Positions 18,278-27,514 of a DNA stretch of 64,000 nucleotides are shown here, piece after piece. Origin of the DNA: Crocinitomicaceae bacterium (GTDB lineage Bacteria > Bacteroidota > Bacteroidia > Flavobacteriales_D > Crocinitomicaceae); assembly GCA_029249445.1 (NCBI GenBank), contig JAQWHI010000006.1:111948-175947 (forward strand), in the 5' to 3' direction. Position 1 is the first letter of the stretch. Every line of letters starts with the position of its first letter. The notes beneath the pieces are model-generated. The model saw only the letters and a list, made by a program, of their open reading frames with translations, had not been told where the DNA came from and ran no database searches. A program made the position numbers and the translations under genes.

Positions 18278-19249
18278 ATGATGACAGTAGAGGAAATAAT
18301 GGAGCCCATAACTGCGGAGATGTCGGAATTCGAAGTTCGATTCCGACGAAGTATGAAGTCCAAGGTGCCGCTTCTTGATAAAGTTACTCACTACATCATC
18401 AGGAGAAAAGGAAAACAAATGCGTCCGATGTTTATTTTTCTTACAGCAAAAATGCTTGGCAAGGTCAATGACAAAACATACGACGCAGCTACACTTGTGG
18501 AACTTCTTCATACAGCAACACTTGTTCACGATGATGTTGTTGATGATGCGAATGAAAGAAGAGGATTCTTCTCTGTGAATGCGCTTTGGAAAAATAAAAT
18601 TGCAGTATTGGTTGGTGATTATATGCTTTCTAAAGTATTACTGCTTTCTATAGAAAAGAACAATACCCTGCTACTTGAAGTTGTTGCCCGTGCAGTAAGG
18701 GAAATGTCTGAAGGTGAATTGCTGCAAATTGAAAAGGCACGTAAGTTAGACATCACTGAAGAAATCTATTTTGATGTAATTCGACAAAAAACAGCATCAC
18801 TAATTTCTACATGTTGTGAGGCAGGTGCGATTAGCGCAGAAAGACAAGACAGCGCAGAAACAATGCGTAAATTTGGAGAATATATTGGAATATCCTTTCA
18901 ATTAAAAGATGATATTTTTGATTACGGCGAGCCTGGAGAAATTGGCAAACCGACTGGTCTTGACATTCGAGAACGAAAAATGACACTTCCTTTGATTTTT
19001 GTATTGAACAACAGCACTCCAGAAATTCGAAAAGAATTGATTAACATTGTTAAGAACCACAACGAAAATCCCAAAAAGGTGCGTCGTGCAGTTCAATTAG
19101 TTATAGAAAATGGAGGTATTGAATATGCACATATGAAGATGTTAGAATTCAAAAATAAAGCATTAGAACTCATTAAAAATATTCCGAACTCAGATGCCAA
19201 AACATCTATCATTGGACTGGTAGATTATACTACGAAACGAAAAAAATAA
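18278..19249 (+). CDS. Long-chain polyprenyl diphosphate synthase
   Basis: This 323-residue trans-prenyltransferase condenses isopentenyl diphosphate onto an allylic primer to give the long side chain of menaquinone. The first Asp-rich motif lies in HDDVVDD (about 84-90) and the second in KDDIFDY (about 210). RKGKQMRP at 44-50 binds isopentenyl diphosphate. The chain length (C35/C40) cannot be read reliably. The start is one of two adjacent ATGs. It is followed within 1 bp by a lipoprotein gene and then dnaG, forming one operon. Confidence 0.9.
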   Translation: MMTVEEIMEPITAEMSEFEVRFRRSMKSKVPLLDKVTHYIIRRKGKQMRPMFIFLTAKMLGKVNDKTYDAATLVELLHTATLVHDDVVDDANERRGFFSVNALWKNKIAVLVGDYMLSKVLLLSIEKNNTLLLEVVARAVREMSEGELLQIEKARKLDITEEIYFDVIRQKTASLISTCCEAGAISAERQDSAETMRKFGEYIGISFQLKDDIFDYGEPGEIGKPTGLDIRERKMTLPLIFVLNNSTPEIRKELINIVKNHNENPKKVRRAVQLVIENGGIEYAHMKMLEFKNKALELIKNIPNSDAKTSIIGLVDYTTKRKK

Positions 19250-19250
19250 G

Positions 19251-19706
19251 ATGAAGTGTCTAACATTCATAGTCCTATCACTGATCATTGCAAGTTGTGC
19301 GGATCAAGTGAAAAAAAAAGTTGCCCCGGCGACTAAACCTGTGGTGTCCAAAACCCACGAAAAAAGTCCCAAACCATTACAAAAAGTAAAAGAAGAAATC
19401 CTCGTAAAAATTCAAGGAAATACTTACACAGAGTATTATCCGGGTAATAAAAAAATCAAATTCCAAGGACCTCAAGACGCTGAAAAAAGACGTCATGGCG
19501 AGTGGAAGTACTTCTCTGAAAATGGAGACGTTATGTCTATTACCGAATACAGCCATGGAATTCGGAATGGATTGATGGTCGTAAAACACTTGAATGGACA
19601 AATAAGTTATACTGGAGAATTCAAAAATGGTGACAAGATAGGTATATGGAGGTCCTACAGTGAAAATGGAGAATTAATTGAAGAAAAAGACTGGACAGGC
19701 AAATAA
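19251..19706 (+). CDS. Lipoprotein with MORN/YwqK-like repeats
   Basis: This 151-residue protein has a lipoprotein signal (lipobox IIASC, Cys near residue 16), a Lys/Pro-rich linker and three to four copies of a YwqK/MORN-like motif (HGEWKYFSENGDV, NGLMVVKHLNGQI, IGIWRSYSENGEL). These repeats form beta hairpins and are abundant in Bacteroidota surface proteins. Function is unknown, and YwqK 'antitoxin' labels should not be transferred. It lies between polyprenyl synthase (1 bp) and dnaG (2 bp). Confidence 0.8.
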   Translation: MKCLTFIVLSLIIASCADQVKKKVAPATKPVVSKTHEKSPKPLQKVKEEILVKIQGNTYTEYYPGNKKIKFQGPQDAEKRRHGEWKYFSENGDVMSITEYSHGIRNGLMVVKHLNGQISYTGEFKNGDKIGIWRSYSENGELIEEKDWTGK

Positions 19707-19708
19707 AA

Positions 19709-21727
19709 ATGGCAATCATTCCACCACATATCGTTGATGACATTATGCAAACTTCTCGCATTGAAGAAGTGGTCGGCGAATTTGTGAATTTGAAACGCTC
19801 AGGGTCAAATCTTAAGGGTTTAAGCCCATTTACAGACGAGAAAACACCTTCTTTTGTAGTCTCTCCTGCAAAACAGATTTTTAAATGCTTTTCGACAGGC
19901 AAAGGGGGGTCTGTTGTTTCTTTCCTAATGGAAAAAGAGCATTACTCATATCCTGAGGCATTGCGATGGCTCGCAGATAAATATGGAATTACGATTCCTG
20001 AAGACAAACCTGCAACCCCAGAAGAACTTGCAGTAATTTCGGAGCGTGAAAGCCTTCATGTCATTAACGAATTTGCAAAAAATCATTTTATTAGCAACCT
20101 ACACAACAATGAAGAAGGTAAAAAAATTGGGCTTTCTTACTTTATTGAGCGTGGCTTCAGACCTGAAATAATTGAAAAATTCCAGCTAGGATATTGCTTA
20201 AATAAGAGTGATGACTTTACTTCTACCGCCCTTGATAAAGGATACAAAAAAAAGTATTTGGAAAAGGTAGGGCTTACCAAATCAAAAAATGAACGGCATT
20301 TTGATTTCTTTCGTGGAAGAGTAATCTTCCCTATTCATAGTGTGTCAGGAAGAGTATTGGGTTTTGGCGGACGCACACTTATAACAGACAAAAAAATAGC
20401 GAAATATTTTAACTCTCCTGAGAGCTTAATATACAACAAAAGTGAAATTTTATATGGATTACACTTCGCAAAAGGAGATATAATTAAGTATGATAATTGT
20501 TATTTGTGTGAGGGGTATACAGACGTAATTAGTATGTATCAAGCCGGTGTACAAAATGTGGTCTCCTCATCTGGCACATCCTTAACGCGGGAGCAAATAC
20601 GCTTGATTAAACGCTACACAAAAAATATGACTATCCTCTACGATGGTGATGCAGCTGGAATTAAAGCATCATTTAGAGGTATTGATCTCATTCTTGAAGA
20701 AGGATTAAACGTTAAAGTTGTACTATTCCCAGAGGGTGAAGATCCCGATTCATTTGCAAAAAAATCAAGTACAACAGAACTTGAGTCCTACATCTCAGAA
20801 CACCAACAAGATTTCATCTCTTTTAAAGCAGACATTTTGTTAGATAGCGAAGGAAATGATCCAATTAAAAAAGCGCAACTAATTAAAGACATCACACATA
20901 GTGTCTCACTAATTCCGGATCAAATTACACGTAATGTATTCATCCCAGAAGTTGCGAAACGCTTCGACATAAAAGAGGATGTCATTTGGGCAGAAGTAAA
21001 TAAAGACCGAAAAGCAGCAGCCGAAAAACTACAAAAAGAATCACTACGTAAAAAAAGCAATTTACAGGAACAAAAACCAACATCAAGTCAAAATGATCCG
21101 TATGCTTTTGAGCCGAATCCTATTGATGACAGTGCAATTGCAACATCCGCGAAAGAAAAAACAGACGATCATAACGAATTCGACTTGATGCGAATTTTAC
21201 TGAAATATGGATCAAATGCAATCAAAATTGACCACATCAATGAAAAAGATGAAAAAGAAGAGGTAGAAACGAGTATCGCTGAACTAATCTGCCATGAATT
21301 GCATGTCGATGAATTGGTTTTTGAAATACCACTTTATCAGCGAATATATAAGATCATTGCTGAATCGCTAGAGAACAATACGTTCCTTAAAATATCCTAT
21401 TTCCAGCGATTAGAAGACCAAGAAATTGTCCGTTTCGCAACTGAAATTGAAATGAACGATCATGAATTGAGTGCCAACTGGATCACCAAGTACAACATCC
21501 ATACAAGTTCTGAAAAAGACAAACTCAAGCATGCGGTAATGTCATCGATTTTTGGGTTTAAGGTTTCAAAAGTTGAAAAGCGCATCAACGAACTTCGTGA
21601 GATTTTATCTCAAAAAGCACAAGAACTATCAGATGATGAACTAATGGAAATACTTTCAGAACAAGTTGCCCTTGAAAAAGTAAAGAAAGTTATTTCTGAA
21701 AAAATGGGACGAATAATCATTAACTAA
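19709..21727 (+). CDS. dnaG: DNA primase DnaG with degenerate zinc-binding domain
   Basis: This 672-residue primase makes RNA primers at the replication fork. The order is an N-terminal domain, the TOPRIM core (CEGYTDVISMYQAG and YDGDAAG, about 265-320) and a long C-terminal DnaB-binding region (about 450-672). The usual zinc ligands are not conserved: GLCPFH is GLSPFT, and the CxxC position reads CFSTG with only one Cys. I recall the same loss in other Bacteroidota, so this is not decay. It is the last gene of the polyprenyl synthase operon. Confidence 0.95.
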   Translation: MAIIPPHIVDDIMQTSRIEEVVGEFVNLKRSGSNLKGLSPFTDEKTPSFVVSPAKQIFKCFSTGKGGSVVSFLMEKEHYSYPEALRWLADKYGITIPEDKPATPEELAVISERESLHVINEFAKNHFISNLHNNEEGKKIGLSYFIERGFRPEIIEKFQLGYCLNKSDDFTSTALDKGYKKKYLEKVGLTKSKNERHFDFFRGRVIFPIHSVSGRVLGFGGRTLITDKKIAKYFNSPESLIYNKSEILYGLHFAKGDIIKYDNCYLCEGYTDVISMYQAGVQNVVSSSGTSLTREQIRLIKRYTKNMTILYDGDAAGIKASFRGIDLILEEGLNVKVVLFPEGEDPDSFAKKSSTTELESYISEHQQDFISFKADILLDSEGNDPIKKAQLIKDITHSVSLIPDQITRNVFIPEVAKRFDIKEDVIWAEVNKDRKAAAEKLQKESLRKKSNLQEQKPTSSQNDPYAFEPNPIDDSAIATSAKEKTDDHNEFDLMRILLKYGSNAIKIDHINEKDEKEEVETSIAELICHELHVDELVFEIPLYQRIYKIIAESLENNTFLKISYFQRLEDQEIVRFATEIEMNDHELSANWITKYNIHTSSEKDKLKHAVMSSIFGFKVSKVEKRINELREILSQKAQELSDDELMEILSEQVALEKVKKVISEKMGRIIIN

Positions 21728-21747
21728 CACGGAGTAAGTAAATCTAT

Positions 21748-22476
21748 TTAATTGCCCTTTTCAAACAGTAACTTCTTGTACATCTGAATACTATTTTCAA
21801 GCCCAAAATATAGAGCATCAGAAATCAGAGCATGACCAATAGAAACCTCCATCAATCCGGCAATATTTGCGTCAAAAAACTCAAGATTTTCCAAACTTAA
21901 ATCATGCCCTGCATTAATCCCAAGGCCCAATTTAGAGGCTAAATCTGCGGCTTCAACATAAGACGCGATCGCATTTTCAGGATTGCTCAAATACGCATCA
22001 GCATATGGGCCAGTATACAATTCAATTCGATCAACTCCGCTTTTTGCGGCAAACTCAATATTTTCTAAATTTGTATCGACAAAAATTGAAGATCGCACTC
22101 CTTGACTTCGAAACCGCTCTGTTAAATCAGTTAATAAATCCAAATGTTTTTTGGTATCCCATCCTGCATTCGACGTCAATACATTTGGAGGGTCAGGAAC
22201 AAGAGTTGCCTGAGTGGGAAGCACTTCATCTATCAGCTGTAAATAACGTTCATCCGGATACCCTTCAATATTAAACTCTGTTTGCACAACTGCTGATAAA
22301 TCAATCACATCTTGTCGAGTGATGTGACGCTCATCAGGACGCGGGTGCACTGTAATACCATCTGCACCAAATCGCTCGCAATCAAGGGCAACTTGAACAA
22401 CATTTGGTGTGTTTGCTCCTCTCGCATTTCGAATCGTTGCAATCTTATTTACATTTACACTCAATCTCGTCTTCAT
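21748..22476 (-). CDS. pdxJ: Pyridoxine 5'-phosphate synthase
   Basis: This 242-residue TIM-barrel enzyme forms pyridoxine phosphate from 3-amino-2-oxopropyl phosphate and deoxyxylulose 5-phosphate, the last condensation of the DXP-dependent B6 route. Diagnostic blocks are [16 protein letters not shown] near the N-terminus, [14 protein letters not shown] and [13 protein letters not shown] use the ATG at 22476; an ATG three codons upstream is possible. A perfect TAAGTTTG element sits at 22505-22512 on this strand. Confidence 0.95.
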   Translation of the reverse strand: MKTRLSVNVNKIATIRNARGANTPNVVQVALDCERFGADGITVHPRPDERHITRQDVIDLSAVVQTEFNIEGYPDERYLQLIDEVLPTQATLVPDPPNVLTSNAGWDTKKHLDLLTDLTERFRSQGVRSSIFVDTNLENIEFAAKSGVDRIELYTGPYADAYLSNPENAIASYVEAADLASKLGLGINAGHDLSLENLEFFDANIAGLMEVSIGHALISDALYFGLENSIQMYKKLLFEKGN

Positions 22477-22504
22477 TCGGCACAATTTTGTCGATATAAA
22501 AGTA

Positions 22505-22512
22505 CAAACTTA
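22505..22512 (-). promoter_or_regulatory. -7 element of pdxJ promoter
   Basis: TAAGTTTG on the minus strand matches TAnnTTTG and lies 28 nt before the pdxJ ATG, in the 68-bp divergent gap to the CBS gene. No matching TTG at -33. Confidence 0.4.
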
Positions 22513-22544
22513 CTAAGGAAATAATAGTACATTAGCACAGAAGA

Positions 22545-23207
22545 ATGAAAGCAATACACCTCATAGCAGAAGATATTCCGCCGTTAACGCACATTGATAC
22601 TGCAGAACGGGCATTGAGTTGGATGGATGAGTTTAAAGTTTCTCATCTTCCCGTTTTGAAGAATGCTGACTTTGTAGGAGTTGTCTCTGAAACGGATATT
22701 TTAGACAAAATGGAAATGGACCATACCCTGGACGAACTCTTTCAGCACCTTCCCCGTCCATTCGTCTATGAATCGGACCACATCTATCAGGTACTCTCAA
22801 AGGTCGCAGAGTTCAAATTAAGCTTAATTCCTATTCTAAGCTCAGATGACTCTTATTTAGGATGCACCTCTGTACACCATTTACTCACCATGATGGCGAA
22901 TACAGGAAGTATAAAAGAAAATGGAGGTATCCTGGTCCTTGAAATGGCAAGAACGGACTACTCGATGTCTCAAATTGCTCAAATTGTTGAGAGTAATGAT
23001 GCGCATATAATAAGTTCTTATATCATGTCCTCACCTGACTCAACAAACCTTGAGATTACGCTAAAGATTAACAAAATTGAGTTGGATCGTATTATCCGAA
23101 CTTTCGAACGATATGATTATATTATAAAAGCATCTTTTCAGAAAAGCAACTACAATGATGATATGCAATTCCGTTACGATGCACTAATGAATTATTTGAA
23201 TCTATAA
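22545..23207 (+). CDS. CBS-pair protein with ACT-like C-terminus
   Basis: This 220-residue protein has two CBS motifs (about residues 1-60 and 70-125), which usually bind adenosine nucleotides. A C-terminal segment (about 130-210) has the beta-alpha-beta pattern of an ACT-like domain. It lies 2 bp before nadK in the same orientation. A role sensing adenylate levels for NAD(P) metabolism is possible, but only the neighbourhood suggests it. The pairing CBS/ACT-nadK is common in Flavobacteriia. Confidence 0.85.
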   Translation: MKAIHLIAEDIPPLTHIDTAERALSWMDEFKVSHLPVLKNADFVGVVSETDILDKMEMDHTLDELFQHLPRPFVYESDHIYQVLSKVAEFKLSLIPILSSDDSYLGCTSVHHLLTMMANTGSIKENGGILVLEMARTDYSMSQIAQIVESNDAHIISSYIMSSPDSTNLEITLKINKIELDRIIRTFERYDYIIKASFQKSNYNDDMQFRYDALMNYLNL

Positions 23208-23209
23208 AT

Positions 23210-24088
23210 ATGAATGTTGCCGTTTTTGGTCGTAAAGTGACAAAAGAAAACATTGGATATTACAATGAATTCTTATCCGTCCTCCAAGATTTTGGTTGGA
23301 ATCCAATTGTAGAATCGAACTTAAAAAGTCTTCTGGTAAAAAAAGCTGGGCTTTCTGAAAGTACTGATGAATTTTCATCTCATGAAGACTTCAAAAGCGG
23401 GATCGATTTAAGTTTTAGTATTGGTGGAGACGGAACTTTTATTGAAAATGTAAAATTTGTTCGCGATTCAAATGTACCTGTTCTCGGAATAAACACCGGA
23501 CGGCTAGGTTTTCTCGCCAACGTTCCAAAAGAACATTTAGAGGAGGCCATGGGGATGGTAAAAGCCAAAAAATTTGATCACCAAAAGCGATCATTAATTC
23601 GTGTTGAATCAGAAGCCAACCACTTTGGTGAAGACAATATCGCCTTTAACGAAATAACCCTGCAAAAAAAAGATACCTCATCGATGATTACGGTGCACGC
23701 GTCTCTTGGAGGAAAGTACCTGAATTCGTATTGGGCAGATGGTCTGATAGTAGCCACACCATCAGGTTCTACCGGATATAGCCTAAGTTGCGGAGGACCA
23801 ATTATCACACCGGGCTGTCAAGTGCACATCCTTACCCCTATTGCACCGCACAATTTGAATGTTCGCCCAATGGTCGTCCCAGATCATATGTCAATAAAAT
23901 TAAGCATAGAAGGAAGGAATAGAACCTATCTAATGAGCATAGATGGCAACTCCGTACCTATCAAAAACGAGGAAGAGCTTACCATTTCAAAAGCGAATTA
24001 CATGATTAACGTAATTAAATTTGAAGACAATAATTTTCTTGATACCATTCGAACAAAAATGCTTTGGGGTATTGACAAACGGAATTAA
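23210..24088 (+). CDS. nadK: NAD kinase
   Basis: This 292-residue enzyme phosphorylates NAD to NADP with ATP. The GGDGT motif is at residues 72-76, followed by NTGRLGFLA. The conserved PSGSTGYSLSCGGP block and PHNLNVRP toward the C-terminus are also present. Length is normal. It is co-transcribed with the CBS gene. Confidence 0.96.
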   Translation: MNVAVFGRKVTKENIGYYNEFLSVLQDFGWNPIVESNLKSLLVKKAGLSESTDEFSSHEDFKSGIDLSFSIGGDGTFIENVKFVRDSNVPVLGINTGRLGFLANVPKEHLEEAMGMVKAKKFDHQKRSLIRVESEANHFGEDNIAFNEITLQKKDTSSMITVHASLGGKYLNSYWADGLIVATPSGSTGYSLSCGGPIITPGCQVHILTPIAPHNLNVRPMVVPDHMSIKLSIEGRNRTYLMSIDGNSVPIKNEEELTISKANYMINVIKFEDNNFLDTIRTKMLWGIDKRN

Positions 24089-24175
24089 TTTTTCCCCTCG
24101 GCAAAAGAGTATTGCTGAATAAATCAGTAAATTAGAGTTCACAACCAAACGTACAAACAAATACAAACTAGAAAA

Positions 24176-25555
24176 ATGAATAAATTACTTTTAACATTAC
24201 TTTCCGTAATCATTGTTGGGTCAGTATTCGCCGAGTCAGAAAAAGCCAAAAAGCCAAAAAAACCGAAACTTGAGGCGGGCATGTACGCAAAATTCAATAC
24301 CACGAAAGGCATTATTATTTGTAAACTGGAATTTGAAAAAACACCAATGACAGTTGCCAACTTTGTTGGGTTGACCGAGGGTAACTTCAAAGTTGACACA
24401 AACAATTATACAAGACCTTTTTATGATGGGGTAAAATTCCACAGAGTAATCGCTGATTTTATGATTCAAGGTGGTGACCCAAAAGGAAATGGTTCAGGTG
24501 GACCCAATCACAGAATATTTGATGAAACTAGAAATGATCTTTTGCATTCAAGTGCGGGTATTTTATCTATGGCCAATTCTGATCCACAAGGGTCAAAAAA
24601 ACCATTTTCCAACACCGGACAGACAAATGGTAGCCAATTTTTCATCACCCACAAAGCAACGCCACACCTCGATGGTTTGCATACAGTTTTTGGCAATGTT
24701 ATCATTGGACAAGATGTTGTAAATGCAATTGAACAAAACGATGTTATGACCAATGTAACGATCATACGAAAAGGAAAAGCAGCAAAAGCATTTGATGCAT
24801 CCAAAATTTTTGAAGTAGAAGCGTACAACAGAACTCCAAATGGTAAAATTGAATTGCTCAAAAAGAACAAAGAACAGATCAGTTCACTGAAGGTAGCCAT
24901 CGCCAGATTAGAACAGGAGCAAGCAACACAAAAAAAAGACAAAAAGAAACAAAAAATTGCAAGTGAAATAGCAAACGTTAAAGAACGATTAATGGTTTTA
25001 GAGACTCAAAATAAAACCATTGAAACAGCCATGGAAGAAATAAAAAAGGCTGGGGCAGAAAAAATACGCATCAGTAAAATTGCTTCAATGTCAGTTGAAG
25101 AATACAATGCTTTTTTATTTTCAGAAGTCCAAAAAAAGTTTCCTGAAGCAAAACAAACATCTTCTGGTTTGGTTTATGTTATCAAAGAAGCGGGGGCTAA
25201 AGAACCTATTTCAGAGGGGGCTGAAGTTAGCGCGCACTGCACGGGTAACTTCCGAAAAGACGGTTCCAAATTCTTCTCTACTCGCGATGGTCGCGGTGAG
25301 CCAATGAAATTCCGATACAAAATTGATCGAATGGTCCCAGGGTGGGAAGAAGGACTTGCAATGCTAGGCGAAGGAGGTAAAGGAATATTCTTTTTACCCT
25401 ATCATTTGGCATATGGAGCCAGAGGCAGAGGAGCAGCGATCCCTGCCTACTCAGATTTAATATTCACCACAGATATTATGTCAGTTACTCCTCCTGCGCA
25501 ACATGATGAGAACGATGGTCATGATCACAGTGGACATGACGGACACAAACATTAA
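24176..25555 (+). CDS. Exported cyclophilin-FKBP fusion peptidyl-prolyl isomerase
   Basis: This 459-residue protein begins with a signal peptide (cleavage near SVFAES). A cyclophilin domain follows (about 30-200; FHRVIADFMIQGGDP, GSQFFITHKATPHLDG), then a Lys/Glu/Gln-rich coiled coil (about 220-290). An FKBP domain comes next (about 335-440; GWEEGLAMLGEGGKGIFFLP, YGARG), and the tail is His-rich (HDHSGHDGHKH). Both unrelated proline isomerase folds sit in one periplasmic chain. It probably assists folding of exported or outer membrane proteins. The His tail may bind metal. Confidence 0.93.
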   Translation: MNKLLLTLLSVIIVGSVFAESEKAKKPKKPKLEAGMYAKFNTTKGIIICKLEFEKTPMTVANFVGLTEGNFKVDTNNYTRPFYDGVKFHRVIADFMIQGGDPKGNGSGGPNHRIFDETRNDLLHSSAGILSMANSDPQGSKKPFSNTGQTNGSQFFITHKATPHLDGLHTVFGNVIIGQDVVNAIEQNDVMTNVTIIRKGKAAKAFDASKIFEVEAYNRTPNGKIELLKKNKEQISSLKVAIARLEQEQATQKKDKKKQKIASEIANVKERLMVLETQNKTIETAMEEIKKAGAEKIRISKIASMSVEEYNAFLFSEVQKKFPEAKQTSSGLVYVIKEAGAKEPISEGAEVSAHCTGNFRKDGSKFFSTRDGRGEPMKFRYKIDRMVPGWEEGLAMLGEGGKGIFFLPYHLAYGARGRGAAIPAYSDLIFTTDIMSVTPPAQHDENDGHDHSGHDGHKH

Positions 25556-25560
25556 TCAAA

Positions 25561-25592
25561 AAAAATCTTCAGTTTTCGCTGAAGATTTTTTT
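25561..25592. terminator. Bidirectional intrinsic terminator
   Basis: AAAATCTTCAG and CTGAAGATTTT form a stem around a six-base loop, with T runs on both sides. It lies between the convergent isomerase gene and the DUF6089-like gene and can serve both. Confidence 0.85.
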
Positions 25593-25613
25593 TATCCGTT
25601 ATTTAAATTCATT

Positions 25614-26456
25614 TTAATCTTCCCAAGGCATACACTTTGATGGTTTTCCTAAGCGAAATGTAATCATCATACCTGAAAAAATATACCAATCCTTTGTCGT
25701 AGCATTGCCACGACGTCCATAGCGCGAACCTGAAAACGATCTGTTCGATAGTTCTGCTGCCAAAGGACCATTTTCTGATGCCAACGCCACCGGATCAACA
25801 TATGAACTTGATCCCACGTCATCAATATAATCAGTAAACGTTTTGCGCAATCCAATTTCAAAATTAATTGATGCCTTATCGCCTAACGAAATCTTCGCTC
25901 CAACTCCAATAGGCAGGCACAACTGATTTAGACTGTAGTTGCCCTTACTACTTAAAGAAGAACCTTGCCCCTCAGTCCCAAGCGGTTGCAATTCCACTTC
26001 AGTTCCACCATCGGTAATTGCTTTGGGATTCATACGAAAAAGCCCCATCTCAGTCAAAATATAAGCAGTCCCTTTAAATCGATCGTGGCCAAGCTGAAAT
26101 GGAAAATAATTAAACTCCAAGCCAAAAGCGAACTCCCAAATGTTCGTTTCAAAACTCAGGCTACGTTCTTTTGTAAGATTTTCTTTGGATTTAGAATCAT
26201 CTCCTGCCAGACGCCCGTAGGTGAAGTTAGTTCTCAAAGTCAGACGTGAGTGCACGTTATACCTGTATACAAGCCCTCCAGCTAAATTAATCTCTCTCCA
26301 TGGCTCAAAAGGATTCAAATCACCAATGTAAGAAGCTCCACCAATCAAAAATCCAAGTTCTGAACGCGACTTTGCAGTATGAAACTGAGCATGGACTGAA
26401 GAGGTTCCAAAGCATAAGAACAAAACGAATACATATAGACTTTTTCTCATTTTCAT
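25614..26456 (-). CDS. DUF6089-like outer membrane beta-barrel protein
   Basis: This 280-residue exported protein has a signal peptide (MKMRKSLYVFVLFLCFGTSS) and a beta-barrel-like body of alternating hydrophobic strands. The ELGFLIGGASYIGDLNP opening and the short C-terminal ITFRLGK strand are typical of DUF6089 proteins of Bacteroidota. It likely sits in the outer membrane; its function is unknown. I start at the ATG at 26456; the frame is open to 26528 but the signal peptide fits only here. A perfect TATATTTG element at 26471-26478 agrees. Confidence 0.85.
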   Translation of the reverse strand: MKMRKSLYVFVLFLCFGTSSVHAQFHTAKSRSELGFLIGGASYIGDLNPFEPWREINLAGGLVYRYNVHSRLTLRTNFTYGRLAGDDSKSKENLTKERSLSFETNIWEFAFGLEFNYFPFQLGHDRFKGTAYILTEMGLFRMNPKAITDGGTEVELQPLGTEGQGSSLSSKGNYSLNQLCLPIGVGAKISLGDKASINFEIGLRKTFTDYIDDVGSSSYVDPVALASENGPLAAELSNRSFSGSRYGRRGNATTKDWYIFSGMMITFRLGKPSKCMPWED

Positions 26457-26470
26457 TTCAAAGTAGAACG

Positions 26471-26478
26471 CAAATATA
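26471..26478 (-). promoter_or_regulatory. -7 element of the DUF6089-like gene
   Basis: TATATTTG on the minus strand is a perfect -7 match, 14 nt before the ATG at 26456. It rules out the longer reading that begins at 26528. Confidence 0.5.
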
Positions 26479-26553
26479 TTAAGAAAATTGTATGTATTGG
26501 CTGTGATGTACGAGTTCTGTTCCCACATGGTCGAATAGTTAATTGATTGAGAA

Positions 26554-26573
26554 AATCGCTCGATACAGCGATT
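26554..26573 (-). terminator. Possible hairpin terminator after the 121-residue gene
   Basis: AATCGCT and AGCGATT form a 7-bp stem around a six-base loop, followed on the minus strand by TTTTCTC. The T-run is short, so this is a weak candidate terminator for the gene at 26660-27025. Confidence 0.35.
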
Positions 26574-26659
26574 GGTCGAACCTAAAAAAAAATAAAATAG
26601 ATCCTACCACATGGGACAAATAAGATCTAACTTCAATACAACAATTGCGTGGCAGAAAA

Positions 26660-27025
26660 TTATTTGGATATTCGAGAAAAGAACCGATTGAGATTCTCAT
26701 TTTTCAATAGTGTATCAGAACCTAAAATCAAAATGTTTTTACACTTGAAATTGTTTAGCCAAATTTCCATATTAGAAACTGCAACCTGAAGAGTGCCATT
26801 CACATCAATTTTCTGTGTTGGGATGTGTTTTTTATCAAAAAGCGTATGAATATCTAAGTGATCTCTATCAATGTCTTGATTTGCATTAATGAGTAAAAGT
26901 CCTTCTGGGAAATCACTGGATTTTTGATCGTAATTGAGAATCTCAACATCATTATTCAACGCCCATTCATTTAAGAACTTAGAGAAGTCAGAATCGGCTT
27001 TAATATAAATTGAATTTAAATTCAT
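26660..27025 (-). CDS. Hypothetical cytoplasmic protein under palindromic control
   Basis: This 121-residue protein has no signal or membrane segment and an alternating beta/alpha pattern (ILNYDQ..., GLLLINANQD, ILILGSDTLL). It resembles a small alpha/beta fold, but I cannot assign a family. It has a perfect -7 element (27054-27061) with an 18-bp perfect palindrome just upstream (27064-27081). That is unusual here and points to specific regulation. No other gene shares its transcript in an obvious way. Confidence 0.6.
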   Translation of the reverse strand: MNLNSIYIKADSDFSKFLNEWALNNDVEILNYDQKSSDFPEGLLLINANQDIDRDHLDIHTLFDKKHIPTQKIDVNGTLQVAVSNMEIWLNNFKCKNILILGSDTLLKNENLNRFFSRISK

Positions 27026-27053
27026 CCTAAGAGTGCAGTATTTTGCGCGGTGG

Positions 27054-27084
27054 CAAATATACTTGTTTTAATATTAAAACAGGT
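27054..27084 (-). promoter_or_regulatory. Promoter with 18-bp perfect palindromic operator
   Basis: On the minus strand TATATTTG (27054-27061) is a perfect -7 element. Directly upstream, TGTTTTAATATTAAAACA (27064-27081) is a perfect palindrome, and the flanking A-C...G-T extends the symmetry. The palindrome covers the spacer/-33 region, where a dimeric regulator would block or replace -33 contacts. It could also be read as a hairpin after arsC in the opposite sense of use, but no T-run follows. Confidence 0.6.
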
Positions 27085-27113
27085 ATACATCAACATTAAT
27101 ATGTGTTTTCGTT

Positions 27114-27461
27114 CTATAAAATTTCAGAGATCTTCTCTGTTGGCCGAGCAACAACCGCTTTTTGACCTAAAATTACAATCGGTCTTTCGATCAGTTTGGG
27201 ATAGTTTATCATTGCATCTACCCATTCTTTATCCGTTAGTTGTGCATTCTTAAAGAGCTCTTTATAAATAGCTTCCCCTTTTCTTATTAACTCCTTTGGA
27301 GACATAGATAATTTAGACAATACATCAGATAACTCTGCTGCCGTGAGAGAGCCATCTTGGTAGTCAACCACCTCATAAGATTTATTTTTTTCGTCGAGGT
27401 ACTTCAGGGCCATTCTACTTTTTGAGCAGCGTGGATTGTGATAGATCTTAAAGTTTGCCAT
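27114..27461 (-). CDS. ArsC/Spx-family arsenate reductase-like protein
   Basis: This 115-residue thioredoxin-fold protein has the N-terminal motif NPRCSKSR with the catalytic Cys at residue 12, and the ArsC C-terminal block ERPIVILGQKAVVARP with the Arg-Pro that binds oxyanion. Glutaredoxin-dependent arsenate reductases look like this. No ars operon genes are nearby, so a general redox role is also possible. It lies 53 bp after prfB on the same strand. Confidence 0.85.
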   Translation of the reverse strand: MANFKIYHNPRCSKSRMALKYLDEKNKSYEVVDYQDGSLTAAELSDVLSKLSMSPKELIRKGEAIYKELFKNAQLTDKEWVDAMINYPKLIERPIVILGQKAVVARPTEKISEIL

Positions 27462-27514
27462 TGTTCCAAATTAAATATAAAGTCTGCCTATTGTTGGCTG
27501 TAAATTGTTTCAAT

